From: Oscillospiraceae bacterium | GTDB lineage: Bacteria > Bacillota > Clostridia > Oscillospirales > Oscillospiraceae | Length of the DNA stretch: 50,782 nt | Assembly (NCBI GenBank): GCA_021770845.1 | Contig: JAETQF010000017.1 | Span: forward strand, 1 to 50,782 | Direction: 5' to 3' | Part shown: in pieces, positions 6,928-15,419 of the stretch | How positions within the stretch are numbered: the stretch's first letter is position 1 | Layout of the letters: the number at the start of each line of letters is the position of its first letter | Notes under the pieces: generated by a model | What the model saw: only the letters and a program-made list of their open reading frames with translations | Told to the model about the DNA's origin: nothing | The model's database searches: none | Translations under genes and position numbers: made by a program

Positions 6928-7778
6928 TTGTGTCCGGCCTGTCCGGGGCGGGCAAGTCCACCGTCATGTCCATTTTAGAGGACAGCGGTTTCTTCTGCGT
7001 GGACAACCTGCCCCCGGTGCTCATCCCCAAGTTTGCCGAGGTGTGCCTGGCCGGGGCGGGCTCCTACGAGCGGGTGGCCATGGTGTGCGACATCCGGGCG
7101 GGGGAGCACTTTGACGGCCTGTTCCAGGCCATGGACGCCCTGTCGGCCATGGAGTTCCACTACAAGGTGCTGTTCGTGGACGCGGACGACACCACCATCA
7201 TCAAGCGGTACAAGGAGACCCGCCGCAGCCACCCCCTGCTGGCGGAGGCGGGCAGTCTGTCCCGGGCGGTGGAGCGGGAACGGGCGGCCATGGAGCCCCT
7301 GCGGGCCCGGGCGGACTACATCATCACCACCTCCTCCCTGCCGGTGCGGAAGCTGCGGGGGCAGGTGCTGGATATGTTCGCCTGCAACCGCAAGAGCGCC
7401 AACGAGATGAGCGTTTCCGTCACCTCCTTCGGCTTCAAGTACGGCATCCCCCTGGAGGCCGACCTGGTGTTTGACGTGCGCTTCCTGCCCAACCCCTTCT
7501 ATGTGGAGGATCTGCGGCCCCAGACGGGGCTGGATCAGGGGGTGGCGGACTACGTATTTGCCAGCCCCACCGCCCAGGAGCTGATGGAGCACCTGCGGGG
7601 GCTGATGGACTTCCTCCTGCCCCACTTTGTGGAGGAGGGCAAGAGCGCCCTGGTGATTGCCGTGGGCTGCACCGGCGGGCGGCACCGCTCGGTGGCGGTG
7701 ACCCACGCGTTGTGCGAGTACATCCAGGGGCTGGGCTACGCGGCCGGTGAGACCCACCGGGACATGACGAGGGCATGA
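6915..7778 (+). CDS. rapZ: RapZ/YvcJ-family nucleotide-binding protein
   Basis: The 287-residue P-loop protein has Walker A GLSGAGKST at residues 8-16 and the C-terminal family motif GCTGGRHRSVAV near residue 245. In E. coli RapZ delivers the small RNA GlmZ to RNase E; in Firmicutes (YvcJ) the role is less clear and has been linked to competence and GTP hydrolysis. It overlaps murB at its 5' end and yvcK at its 3' end (ATGA, 7775-7778), so the genes are very likely translated from one mRNA. Confidence 0.95.
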   Translation: MEFLIVSGLSGAGKSTVMSILEDSGFFCVDNLPPVLIPKFAEVCLAGAGSYERVAMVCDIRAGEHFDGLFQAMDALSAMEFHYKVLFVDADDTTIIKRYKETRRSHPLLAEAGSLSRAVERERAAMEPLRARADYIITTSSLPVRKLRGQVLDMFACNRKSANEMSVSVTSFGFKYGIPLEADLVFDVRFLPNPFYVEDLRPQTGLDQGVADYVFASPTAQELMEHLRGLMDFLLPHFVEEGKSALVIAVGCTGGRHRSVAVTHALCEYIQGLGYAAGETHRDMTRA

Positions 7779-8779
7779 GTATGGGAGAGATCAAGCGGCG
7801 GAAGGGCCCCGCCATCGCGGCCCTGGGGGGCGGGCACGGCCTGTCCGCCATCCTGCGGGGGCTGAAGCTCTATACCGGCGACCTCACCGCCATCGTCACC
7901 GTGGCGGACGACGGGGGCGGATCGGGGATGCTCCGGGAGGATCTGGGGATGCCGCCCCCCGGCGACATCCGCAACTGCATGGAGGCGCTGGCGGGCGCCG
8001 AGCCGCTGATGCAGGAGCTGCTGGCCTACCGCTTCCCCGACGGGCGGCTGGCGGGGCAGGCCTTCGGCAACCTGCTGCTGGCGGCGCTGGACGGCATCTC
8101 CCCCTCCTTCGATCAGGCGGTGGCCCGGATGAGCGAGGTGTTGGCCATTACGGGGCGTATTCTTCCCGTCACCAATTCCAACGTGCAATTGGAGGCCGCC
8201 TTTGAAAACGGCGCCAGCGTCCGGGGGGAGTCCAAGATCTCCGCCGCCAAGAAGGAGCAGAACTGCCGCATCCACCACGTGCGCCTGCTGCCGGAGCACA
8301 CCCCCGCCCTGCCCGCGGCGGTGGAGGCCATCCGGCGGGCCGAGGTGATCCTGCTGGGGCCGGGAAGCCTGTACACCAGCGTCATCCCCAACCTGCTGGT
8401 GGACGGCATCGCCGAGGCCATCCAGGACAGCGGCGCGCTGAAGATCTACGTGTGCAACATCATGACCCAGGACGGGGAGACGGAGGGCATGACCGCCCAG
8501 GATCACGTGGCCGCCCTGCTGGAGCACGGCGGGCCGGGGCTGGTGGATCTGTGCCTGTGCAACTCCGACCCCATCGGCCCGGTGCTGCTGGAACGCTACT
8601 CCGCCGAGGACGCGGAGCCCATGCGGGCCGACCGCCGGGAGCTGGAGCTGCTGGGCGCGGAGGCGGTGTTCCGCCCCCTGCTGGACACGGACTGCGGCTA
8701 CGCCCGCCACTCCGGGGTGAAGGTGGCCCAGGCGGTGATGGATCTGTACGAGCAGCGGGCGGAGACCAAGATTTTTTAA
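7775..8779 (+). CDS. yvcK: YvcK-family gluconeogenesis/morphology factor (CofD-like)
   Basis: The 334-residue protein has the CofD/YvcK fold with the N-terminal sugar-nucleotide motif ALGGGHGLSAILRGL, the VTVADDGGGSG segment and PPPGDIRNCM. In Bacillus YvcK binds UDP-GlcNAc and is needed for growth on gluconeogenic carbon and for correct cell shape. A second ATG six bases in (7781) could also be the start. The gene lies between rapZ and whiA in the order known from other Firmicutes. Confidence 0.95.
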   Translation: MSMGEIKRRKGPAIAALGGGHGLSAILRGLKLYTGDLTAIVTVADDGGGSGMLREDLGMPPPGDIRNCMEALAGAEPLMQELLAYRFPDGRLAGQAFGNLLLAALDGISPSFDQAVARMSEVLAITGRILPVTNSNVQLEAAFENGASVRGESKISAAKKEQNCRIHHVRLLPEHTPALPAAVEAIRRAEVILLGPGSLYTSVIPNLLVDGIAEAIQDSGALKIYVCNIMTQDGETEGMTAQDHVAALLEHGGPGLVDLCLCNSDPIGPVLLERYSAEDAEPMRADRRELELLGAEAVFRPLLDTDCGYARHSGVKVAQAVMDLYEQRAETKIF

Positions 8780-8920
8780 GGGGGACTGCCGGGGCCTTTC
8801 CGCGCGTCCCTGATTGCAAGGAGGGACTGCCGGGGCCTTTTCCGCGCGTCCCTGATTGCCCGCCCCATCGGGGCGGGCGGCAAAACAGCTTGTAAGGAGG
8901 GACTGCCATGGCCTTTTCCG
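8780..8920 (+). repeat. Three copies of the whiA translation-initiation region
   Basis: Two near-identical units of about 38-42 bp (8780-8817 and 8818-8859) read GGGACTGCCGGGGCCTTT then TCCGCGCGTCCCTGATTGC. The third, functional copy (8894-8920) is the whiA leader itself, AAGGAGGGACTGCCATGGCC. In the first two copies the ATG position is GGG. A GC-rich hairpin at 8859-8881 (GCCCGCCCC / GGGGCGGGC) separates copies two and three. Confidence 0.75.
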
Positions 8921-9831
8921 CCGATGTGAAGCAGGAGCTGTGCCGCCAGCCGGTGAACCGCCGGTGCTGCGCCCAGGCGGAGGCCTACGGCGTCCTGCTG
9001 TTCTGCGCCGCCTTCGACCGGCGGCAGGCCCGGATCGTCACCGAGTCCCCGGCCCTGAAGGAGCGCCTGCCCCTGCTGTTCCGGAAGGCGTTCAAGCTGG
9101 GCTTTGACCAGCTCCCCGGCCCCGGGGAGGGCAAGGGGGCCTTCGTGATCGACCTGCCGGACAAGCTGAAAACCATCTTTGACGCCTTCGACCTGGAGTG
9201 GGAGGGGGCGGTGTCCCTCCACATCAATCTGGCCCGGCTGGAGGAGGAGCACTGCCGCACCGCCTTTCTCCGGGGGGCGTTCCTGGCGGGGGGCTCGGTC
9301 ACCGACCCCATGAAGGGCTACCACCTGGAGCTGGCCACCTCCCACTACCACGCGGGCCGGGAGCTCCCTGCCCTGCTGCGGGAGGCGGGCTTCGAGCCCA
9401 AGGAGACGGAGCGGAAGGGGAACCGGGTGATCTACTTCAAGCACTCCCACCAGATCGAGGACTTCCTGACGTTTTTAGGGGCCCCGGTGTCCGCCATGGG
9501 GGTGATGGCCGCCAAGATCGAGCGGGATCTCCGGGGCAGCGTCAACCGCCAGGTGAACTGCGACAGCGCCAACCTGGACAAGACGGTGGCGGCGGCCCGG
9601 GAGCAGCTGGACGCCATCCGCCGCCTGGAGGAGGCCGGGCGGCTGGAGGGCCTGCCGGACAAGCTCCGGGAGGCGGCCCGGCTGCGGCTGGACAACCCGG
9701 AGCTGAACCTGACCCAGCTGGGGGCGCTGTGCGACCCGGCGGTGAGCAAGTCGGCCTTCAACCACCGGATGCGGAAGCTGCTGGAGCTGGCGGGGAATGG
9801 AATCGCCGCGCCCCCGATAGAACATCCGTAG
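8908..9831 (+). CDS. whiA: DNA-binding protein WhiA
   Basis: The 307-residue protein begins with the typical MAFSADVKQEL. It has a LAGLIDADG-like N-terminal domain (RGAFLAGGSVTDP near residue 126) and a C-terminal helix-turn-helix (NPELNLTQLGALCDPAVSK). WhiA is required for sporulation septation in Streptomyces and affects division and chromosome segregation in Bacillus. It follows yvcK as in most Firmicutes. The SD GGAGGG lies in the third copy of a local repeat, and the TAG stop is formed by a palindromic element. Confidence 0.95.
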   Translation: MAFSADVKQELCRQPVNRRCCAQAEAYGVLLFCAAFDRRQARIVTESPALKERLPLLFRKAFKLGFDQLPGPGEGKGAFVIDLPDKLKTIFDAFDLEWEGAVSLHINLARLEEEHCRTAFLRGAFLAGGSVTDPMKGYHLELATSHYHAGRELPALLREAGFEPKETERKGNRVIYFKHSHQIEDFLTFLGAPVSAMGVMAAKIERDLRGSVNRQVNCDSANLDKTVAAAREQLDAIRRLEEAGRLEGLPDKLREAARLRLDNPELNLTQLGALCDPAVSKSAFNHRMRKLLELAGNGIAAPPIEHP

Positions 9832-9900
9832 GGGCCGCTGTCCCCAGCGGCCCGTCCCCAAAGATATGAGAAAGGGCCGATGAGGACATCGGCCCCTACG
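9827..9900. repeat. Palindromic intergenic element (REP/MITE-like) overlapping the whiA stop
   Basis: The ends CGTAGGGGCCG (9827-9837) and CGGCCCCTACG (9890-9900) are perfect 11-bp inverted repeats. Inside are two hairpins, GGCCGCT-GTCCCC-AGCGGCC and GGCCGATG-AGGA-CATCGGCC. The TAG at 9829-9831 that ends whiA is inside the left repeat. The structure can also work as a weak terminator between whiA and dnaE. Confidence 0.7.
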
Positions 9901-9931
9901 TAGGCATCAAAGAAACAAGGAGGCCGCGCCT

Positions 9932-12900
9932 ATGTCCTTTACCCACTTACATCTCCACACCGAATACTCCCTGCTGGACGGGGCCTGCCGGATCAACCAG
10001 CTGGTGGAGCGGGTCAAGGCCCTGGGCCAGACCGCCGTGGCCATCACCGACCACGGGGTGATGTATGGCGTCATCGACTTCTACCGGGCCTGCAAGGCGG
10101 CGGGGATCAAGCCCATCATCGGCTGTGAGGTCTACGTGGCCCCCCGCACCCGGTTCGACCGGGTGCACGAGCTGGACGGATCCGCCCGCCACCTCGTCCT
10201 GCTGTGCCGCAACGAGGAGGGCTACCGGAACCTGAGCTACATGGTGTCCATGGCCTTCACCGAGGGCTTCTACATCAAACCCCGGATCGACATGGACCTG
10301 CTGCGGGAGCACCATGAGGGGCTTATCGCCCTGTCCGCCTGCCTGGCGGGGGAGATCCCCCGGCGGCTGAGGAACGGCGATTACGAGGGGGCTAAGGCCA
10401 AGGCGCTGGAGATGCGGGAGCTGTTTGGGGAGGACGGCTACTACCTGGAGATACAGGATCACCGCATACCCGAGCAGCAGGCGGTGATCGCGGGGATGCT
10501 GCGCCTCAGCAAGGAAACGGGCATCCCCCTGGTGGCCACCAACGACTGCCACTACCTCACCCGGGAGGACTCCGCCATGCAGGACGTGCTCATGTGCGTC
10601 CAGATGGGCAAGCTGGTGGAGGACGCCGACCGGATGCGCTTTGAGACGGACGAGTTCTATGTCAAGAGCGAGGACGAGATGCGCGCCCTGTTCCCCAACT
10701 GCCCCGAGGCCATCGACAACACCCAGAAGATCGTGGATCTGTGCAACGTGGACTTTGAGTTCGGCAAGTACCACCTGCCCGAGTTCAAGCTGCCCCGGGG
10801 GGAGACGGACGGGGACGCCTATTTTGAGAAGCTGTGCTGGCAGGGCTTTGGCCGCCGCTATCCCGACGGCGGGGAGGAGCTGAAGAACCGCCTGCGGATG
10901 GAGATGGGGGTCATCCGGCAGATGGGGTTTGTGGACTACTTCCTCATCGTGTCCGATTTCATCGGCTATGCCAAGGAGCACGGCATCCCGGTGGGGCCGG
11001 GCCGCGGCTCCGGGGCGGGCTCCATGGTGGCCTACTGCCTGCGGATCACCGACGTGGATCCCATCAGGTACGGCCTCATCTTCGAGCGGTTCCTGAACCC
11101 CGAGCGGGTGACCATGCCCGATATCGACATCGACTTCTGCATCCGGCGGCGGCAGGAGGTCATCGACTACGTGGCCAGGAAGTATGGGGAGGATCACGTG
11201 GTGCAGATCGTCACCTTCGGCACCATGAAGGCCAAGGCCGCCATCCGGGACGTGGGCCGGGTGCTCAACTTCCCCTACGCCGAGGTGGACAACATCGCCA
11301 AGCAAGTGCCTTTTGACCCCAAAATGACGCTGGACAAGGCGCTGGTGCTGTCCAAGGGGCTGAGCGACCTGTACAACGGGGACGAGCGGGTCAAAGAGCT
11401 GGTGGACATGGCCCGGAAGATCGAGGGGATGCCCCGCAACGCCTCCACCCATGCCGCCGGCGTGGTGATCACCAAGCGCCCGGTGTACGAGTACGTCCCC
11501 CTGGCCACCAACGACGGCCAGCCCGTCACCCAGTACACCATGACCACCATCGAGGAGCTGGGCCTGCTGAAAATGGACTTCCTGGGCCTGCGCAACCTGA
11601 CGGTGCTGGACGACGCCGCCAAGATGGTGCAAAAGGAGATCCCCGGCTTTAAGCTGGAGGACATCCCCGACGACGACATGGAGGTCTACCAGATGCTGTC
11701 CGACGGCAAGACCTCCGGCGTGTTCCAGATGGAATCGGCGGGCATGACCGGCGTGTGCGTGGGCCTCAAGCCCAAGAGCATTGAGGATATCTGCGCCATC
11801 ATCGCCCTGTACCGCCCCGGCCCCATGGACTCCATCCCCAAGTTCCTGGCCTGCGCCCAGGATCCCTCAAAGGTGACCTACAAGCACCCGTCTCTGGAGC
11901 CCATCCTGTCCAACACCTACGGCTGCATTGTCTACCAGGAGCAGGTCATTGAGATCTTCCGGAAGCTGGCGGGCTACTCCCTGGGCCAGGCGGACATGGT
12001 GCGCCGGGCCATGAGCAAAAAGAAGGAGAAGGACGTGCAGCGGGAGCGGGGCGCCTTCATCCACGGCGACCCCGAGCGGAACATCCCCGGCTGCGAGGCC
12101 AACGGCATTCCCGCCCCGGTGGCCGAGTCCATCTATGATGAGATCAACGACTTCGCCCACTACGCCTTCAACAAGTCCCACTCCCTGGCCTATGCCATTG
12201 TGGCTTACCAGACGGCCTGGTTCAAGTGCCGCCATCCCCGGGAGTATATGGCCGCCCTGCTCACCTCGGTGCTGGACTCCCAGGACAAGGTGGCGGAATA
12301 CATCGCCGAGTGCCGGGACAACGGTATCGCCCTGCTCCCCCCGGACATCAACGAGTCGGAGACGGCCTTCACCGTGTCCGGGCCCAACATCCGTTTCGGG
12401 CTGGCGGCGCTGAAAGGGGTGGGAATGGGCTTTACCGCGGCAGTGCTGGAGGAGCGGAAAAAGGGCGGGCCCTTCGCCTCCTTCCCGGAGTTCTGCGTGC
12501 GGATGTACGACTGCGATTTGAACAAGCGGGTGCTGGACAGTCTGATCCGCTCGGGTTGCTTCGACCGCATGGGGGTTCACCGCTCCCAGCTGCTCCAGAT
12601 CTACGAGCAGGTGGTGGACGCCATCGCCCGGGATCGGAAGAAAAACCTGGAGGGCCAGTTCGACCTGTTCGGCGGCGGCGGGGACAGCCTGTCCGTGCCC
12701 ACGGTGGCCCTGCCCGACATTCCGGAGTTCTCCCCGGTGGAGCTGATGGCCATGGAGAAGGAGACCACCGGGCTGTACCTGTCCGGCCACCCCATGGACG
12801 AGTACCGAAAGCAGGCCCTGAACTACGGCGCGGTACCCATATCCGCGGTAATGGCCGCTCAGGAGGGGGACGAGCGCAGCTCCCCCTATGGCGACGGCCA

Positions 12901-13384
12901 GCGGGTGACCCTGGCGGGGGTGGTGGCCTCGGTGCGTACCAAGACCACCAAGAACAACTCCCTCATGGCCTACGTCATGCTGGAGGACGCCACGGGGGCC
13001 ATGGAGCTGCTGTGCTTCTCCCGCACCCTGACGGAGAGCGGGGCCTACCTGAAGGTGAACCTGCCGGTGGTGGTGACGGGGAAGGTGTCCGTCCGGGACG
13101 AGAAAGCCCCCCAGATCATGGTGGATCGGGTGACTCCCCTGTCCGGAGCGCGGACCCGCCCCGCCGAGGCCGGGGAGGATCAGGTGCTGTGGATCAAGCT
13201 CCCCGACGGGGGGGAGCGGTTCACCTGGCTGAAAACCCTGCTGTCCATGTTCCCGGGGGAGGCCCCGGTCATCGTCTATCTGGCGGACAGCCGCCGGAAG
13301 CTCCAGACCCACTGCCTCCACCACGCGGCCCTGCTGGCGGAGCTGCGGGAGACGCTGGGTGAGGAAAACGTAGTATTAAAATAG
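9932..13384 (+). CDS. dnaE: DNA polymerase III alpha subunit (DnaE-type)
   Basis: The 1150-residue C-family replicative polymerase has a PHP domain at the N-terminus (THLHLHTEYSLLDGA), polymerase palm with catalytic aspartates in PDIDIDF (residues 396-402) and GPGRGSGAGSMVAYC about 40 residues earlier, the YQEQVIEIFRKLAGYS thumb/fingers region, and a C-terminal OB fold (VTLAGVVASVRTKTTKNNS, about residues 990-1060). It synthesizes DNA in the cytoplasmic replisome; in Firmicutes it works together with PolC. GGAGG upstream supports the ATG at 9932. The next gene begins 35 bp downstream. Confidence 0.97.
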   Translation: MSFTHLHLHTEYSLLDGACRINQLVERVKALGQTAVAITDHGVMYGVIDFYRACKAAGIKPIIGCEVYVAPRTRFDRVHELDGSARHLVLLCRNEEGYRNLSYMVSMAFTEGFYIKPRIDMDLLREHHEGLIALSACLAGEIPRRLRNGDYEGAKAKALEMRELFGEDGYYLEIQDHRIPEQQAVIAGMLRLSKETGIPLVATNDCHYLTREDSAMQDVLMCVQMGKLVEDADRMRFETDEFYVKSEDEMRALFPNCPEAIDNTQKIVDLCNVDFEFGKYHLPEFKLPRGETDGDAYFEKLCWQGFGRRYPDGGEELKNRLRMEMGVIRQMGFVDYFLIVSDFIGYAKEHGIPVGPGRGSGAGSMVAYCLRITDVDPIRYGLIFERFLNPERVTMPDIDIDFCIRRRQEVIDYVARKYGEDHVVQIVTFGTMKAKAAIRDVGRVLNFPYAEVDNIAKQVPFDPKMTLDKALVLSKGLSDLYNGDERVKELVDMARKIEGMPRNASTHAAGVVITKRPVYEYVPLATNDGQPVTQYTMTTIEELGLLKMDFLGLRNLTVLDDAAKMVQKEIPGFKLEDIPDDDMEVYQMLSDGKTSGVFQMESAGMTGVCVGLKPKSIEDICAIIALYRPGPMDSIPKFLACAQDPSKVTYKHPSLEPILSNTYGCIVYQEQVIEIFRKLAGYSLGQADMVRRAMSKKKEKDVQRERGAFIHGDPERNIPGCEANGIPAPVAESIYDEINDFAHYAFNKSHSLAYAIVAYQTAWFKCRHPREYMAALLTSVLDSQDKVAEYIAECRDNGIALLPPDINESETAFTVSGPNIRFGLAALKGVGMGFTAAVLEERKKGGPFASFPEFCVRMYDCDLNKRVLDSLIRSGCFDRMGVHRSQLLQIYEQVVDAIARDRKKNLEGQFDLFGGGGDSLSVPTVALPDIPEFSPVELMAMEKETTGLYLSGHPMDEYRKQALNYGAVPISAVMAAQEGDERSSPYGDGQRVTLAGVVASVRTKTTKNNSLMAYVMLEDATGAMELLCFSRTLTESGAYLKVNLPVVVTGKVSVRDEKAPQIMVDRVTPLSGARTRPAEAGEDQVLWIKLPDGGERFTWLKTLLSMFPGEAPVIVYLADSRRKLQTHCLHHAALLAELRETLGEENVVLK

Positions 13385-13419
13385 AAACAAGACCGAGCGG
13401 CAAGGCCCAAGGAGAGATC

Positions 13420-14967
13420 ATGCAAAAGCTCTTAGGAAAAATCGGAAAGGTGCTCTTTCACCGGCTGGGGATTGTGGGCGTGCTGATCATCGCCCAGATC
13501 GTCCTGTATGCGGCGGGGCTGGTGGTGCTGCGGGACAGCGCGTATTTCGACCGGGTAGAGTGGCTGTTCCTGGCGCTGTCGGTGCTGGCCGCCCTGTGGA
13601 TTGTGGGCAGCAAGGCGAACCCCGGCTATAAGATCGGCTGGCTCATCATCGTGCTGGGGCTGATGCCCTTCGGCTCGCTGGCCTACCTGCTGCTGGGCGG
13701 CAACCATCTGTCCGCCTTCAACCAGCGCCGCCTGCGCTCCATGGAGCGGAAGATCCGCCGGAACCTGGGGGAGGAATGCGGCCGCTCCGCCTCCCTGGGG
13801 GAGCTGATGGGGGAGGACGCGGCGTGCATGGCCCGCTATCTGGAGCAGACCACTTCCTGCCCCGTCTACGGCAATACCCGCACCAAGTACTACCCCCTGG
13901 GGGACGACTGCTACGATGATATCCTGGAGGCCCTGCGTGGGGCGGAACGCTATATCTTCATCGAGTACTTCATCATCGAGGAGGGCAAGCTGTGGAACTC
14001 GGTGCTGGATATCGCCAAGGAAAAGGTGAAGGACGGCGTGGAGGTGCGGGTGATCTATGACGACATCGGCTCCATCTCCACCCTGCCCGGGGACTACCCG
14101 GCGAAGCTGGAGGCCATGGGCATCCACTGCCGGGTGTTCAACCGGTTCGTGCCGGTGGTGTCCCTGCGGCAGAACAACCGGGATCACCGGAAGTATATGA
14201 TCATCGACGGCCGGGTGGCCTTCACCGGCGGGATCAACATGGCGGACGAGTATATCAACGTGAAGCGCCGGTTTGGCCACTGGAAGGACTCCGCCATCCG
14301 GCTGGAGGGGGACGCGGTGTGGTCTATGACCGTGTCCTTCCTGTCCATGTGGGACTTCACCAACAGCGAGGAGGAGCACTTCACCCCCTTCCGCCCCGCC
14401 CCCGCCCACGGGGGCGCCGCGGGCTACGTCCAGCCCTACCATGACTGCCCCTGGGACAACGAGGCGGTGGGCCAGTCGGTGTACCTCCACCTGATCTACC
14501 GGGCCAAGCGGTACGTCTATATCACCACCCCCTACCTTGTCATCGACTATTCGCTGACCATGGCCCTCACCACCGCCGCCAAGTCGGGGGTGGACGTGCG
14601 GATCATCACCCCCCACATCCCGGACAAAAAGACGGTCTTTGAGATGACCCGCTCCTACTATGAGGAGCTGGTGGAGGCGGGGGTGCGGATCTTCGAGTAT
14701 GAGCCCGGGTTCATCCACGCCAAGAACTTCGTGGTGGACGACCTGTGGGCCACGGTGGGGACGGTGAATCTGGACTACCGCAGTATGTTCCTTCACTTTG
14801 AGAACGGCGTACTGCTGTACGGCACCCCGTCGGTGGCGGACATCCGGGACGATTTTCTGGACACCCAGACAAAAAGCCTGCCGGTGACGCTGGAGGACTG
14901 CCGGTCTATTTCGCTGGTTCACCGGACATTCCGGGATCTGCTCCGGCTGTTCGCGCCGCTGCTGTGA
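13420..14967 (+). CDS. cls: Cardiolipin synthase (phospholipase D family)
   Basis: The 515-residue membrane enzyme joins two phosphatidylglycerols to cardiolipin. Two or three hydrophobic helices occur in residues 10-90 (VGVLIIAQIVLYAAGLVVL; LIIVLGLMPFGSLAYLLL). Two HKD motifs follow: HRKYMIIDG with His256/Lys258 and HAKNFVVDD with His433/Lys435. Length and arrangement match ClsA-type enzymes. The gene lies 35 bp after dnaE with SD AAGGAGA and may be co-transcribed with it. Confidence 0.95.
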   Translation: MQKLLGKIGKVLFHRLGIVGVLIIAQIVLYAAGLVVLRDSAYFDRVEWLFLALSVLAALWIVGSKANPGYKIGWLIIVLGLMPFGSLAYLLLGGNHLSAFNQRRLRSMERKIRRNLGEECGRSASLGELMGEDAACMARYLEQTTSCPVYGNTRTKYYPLGDDCYDDILEALRGAERYIFIEYFIIEEGKLWNSVLDIAKEKVKDGVEVRVIYDDIGSISTLPGDYPAKLEAMGIHCRVFNRFVPVVSLRQNNRDHRKYMIIDGRVAFTGGINMADEYINVKRRFGHWKDSAIRLEGDAVWSMTVSFLSMWDFTNSEEEHFTPFRPAPAHGGAAGYVQPYHDCPWDNEAVGQSVYLHLIYRAKRYVYITTPYLVIDYSLTMALTTAAKSGVDVRIITPHIPDKKTVFEMTRSYYEELVEAGVRIFEYEPGFIHAKNFVVDDLWATVGTVNLDYRSMFLHFENGVLLYGTPSVADIRDDFLDTQTKSLPVTLEDCRSISLVHRTFRDLLRLFAPLL

Positions 14968-15047
14968 GCAGGGGCGGGGGCGGCGGACGGGGATGGCCTG
15001 TCCGCCGCCCTTTCGGGCCGTTTTGCGGAAGAAACGGGTCGGGAGGC

Positions 15048-15076
15048 TTGACAAAGCGGGGTTTGTGGTGTATGAT
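15048..15076 (+). promoter_or_regulatory. Consensus promoter of tRNA-Thr
   Basis: TTGACA (15048-15053), a 17-bp spacer and TATGAT (15071-15076) lie 27 bp before the tRNA. The -35 is perfect and the -10 matches 5 of 6. Confidence 0.85.
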
Positions 15077-15103
15077 GTGCAAGTGTCCCGAGAGGGACGG
15101 CAG

Positions 15104-15179
15104 GCTGGTATAGCTCAGTCGGTAGAGCAGCTGATTCGTAATCAGCAGGTCGTGTGTTCGAGTCACATTACCAGCTCCA
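15104..15179 (+). tRNA. tRNA-Thr (anticodon CGU)
   Basis: All four arms fold. The acceptor is GCTGGTA / TACCAGC, the anticodon stem GCTGA / TCAGC closes loop TTCGTAA (anticodon CGT, reading ACG), and the T arm is GTGTG-TTCGAGT-CACAT with one mismatch-free stem. The discriminator is T15176 and CCA is encoded (15177-15179). It has its own promoter and terminator. Confidence 0.95.
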
Positions 15180-15216
15180 AAAAGAAAGACACGCGGCAGC
15201 GTGTCTTTCTTTTTGG
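15179..15216 (+). terminator. tRNA-Thr terminator
   Basis: A 16-bp stem, AAAAAGAAAGACACGC / GCGTGTCTTTCTTTTT, has loop GGCA and ends in a T run. The stem begins at the encoded CCA end of the tRNA. Confidence 0.85.
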
Positions 15217-15353
15217 GTTCCGGCAGACTCCGTCCGCCTCCACCCTTCGGAGATTTCAATGCTCGGGCGAAGTGAATTCGCCCTGCGCAATTCTCCGCCG
15301 CCTATGGCGGCTCCGAATTTACGCCGCACTTGCGGCGCGGCCCAGAAGGGCCG
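15217..15353. repeat. Palindrome-rich intergenic element
   Basis: Several hairpins follow each other: GGGCGAA-GTGAA-TTCGCCC, GCCGCC-TAT-GGCGGC, CGCCGCA-CT-TGCGGCG, and GGCCC-AGAA-GGGCC. No coding frame is supported. The region is flanked by two terminators with nearly the same arms, so it looks like a repeat-type module rather than unique sequence. Confidence 0.6.
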
Positions 15354-15390
15354 AAGAAAGACACGCCGTCGGCGTGTCTTTCTTTTTCTT
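15354..15390. terminator. Second terminator, near-copy of the tRNA terminator
   Basis: A perfect 14-bp stem AAGAAAGACACGCC / GGCGTGTCTTTCTT has loop GTC and a T-rich tail on the plus strand. The arms share GAAAGACACGC with the tRNA-Thr terminator. On the minus strand it lies 30 bp beyond the end of guaA and may also terminate that gene. Confidence 0.7.
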
Positions 15391-15419
15391 ATTACAGTCC
15401 AGGGGCGCTTTCCGCTCCC

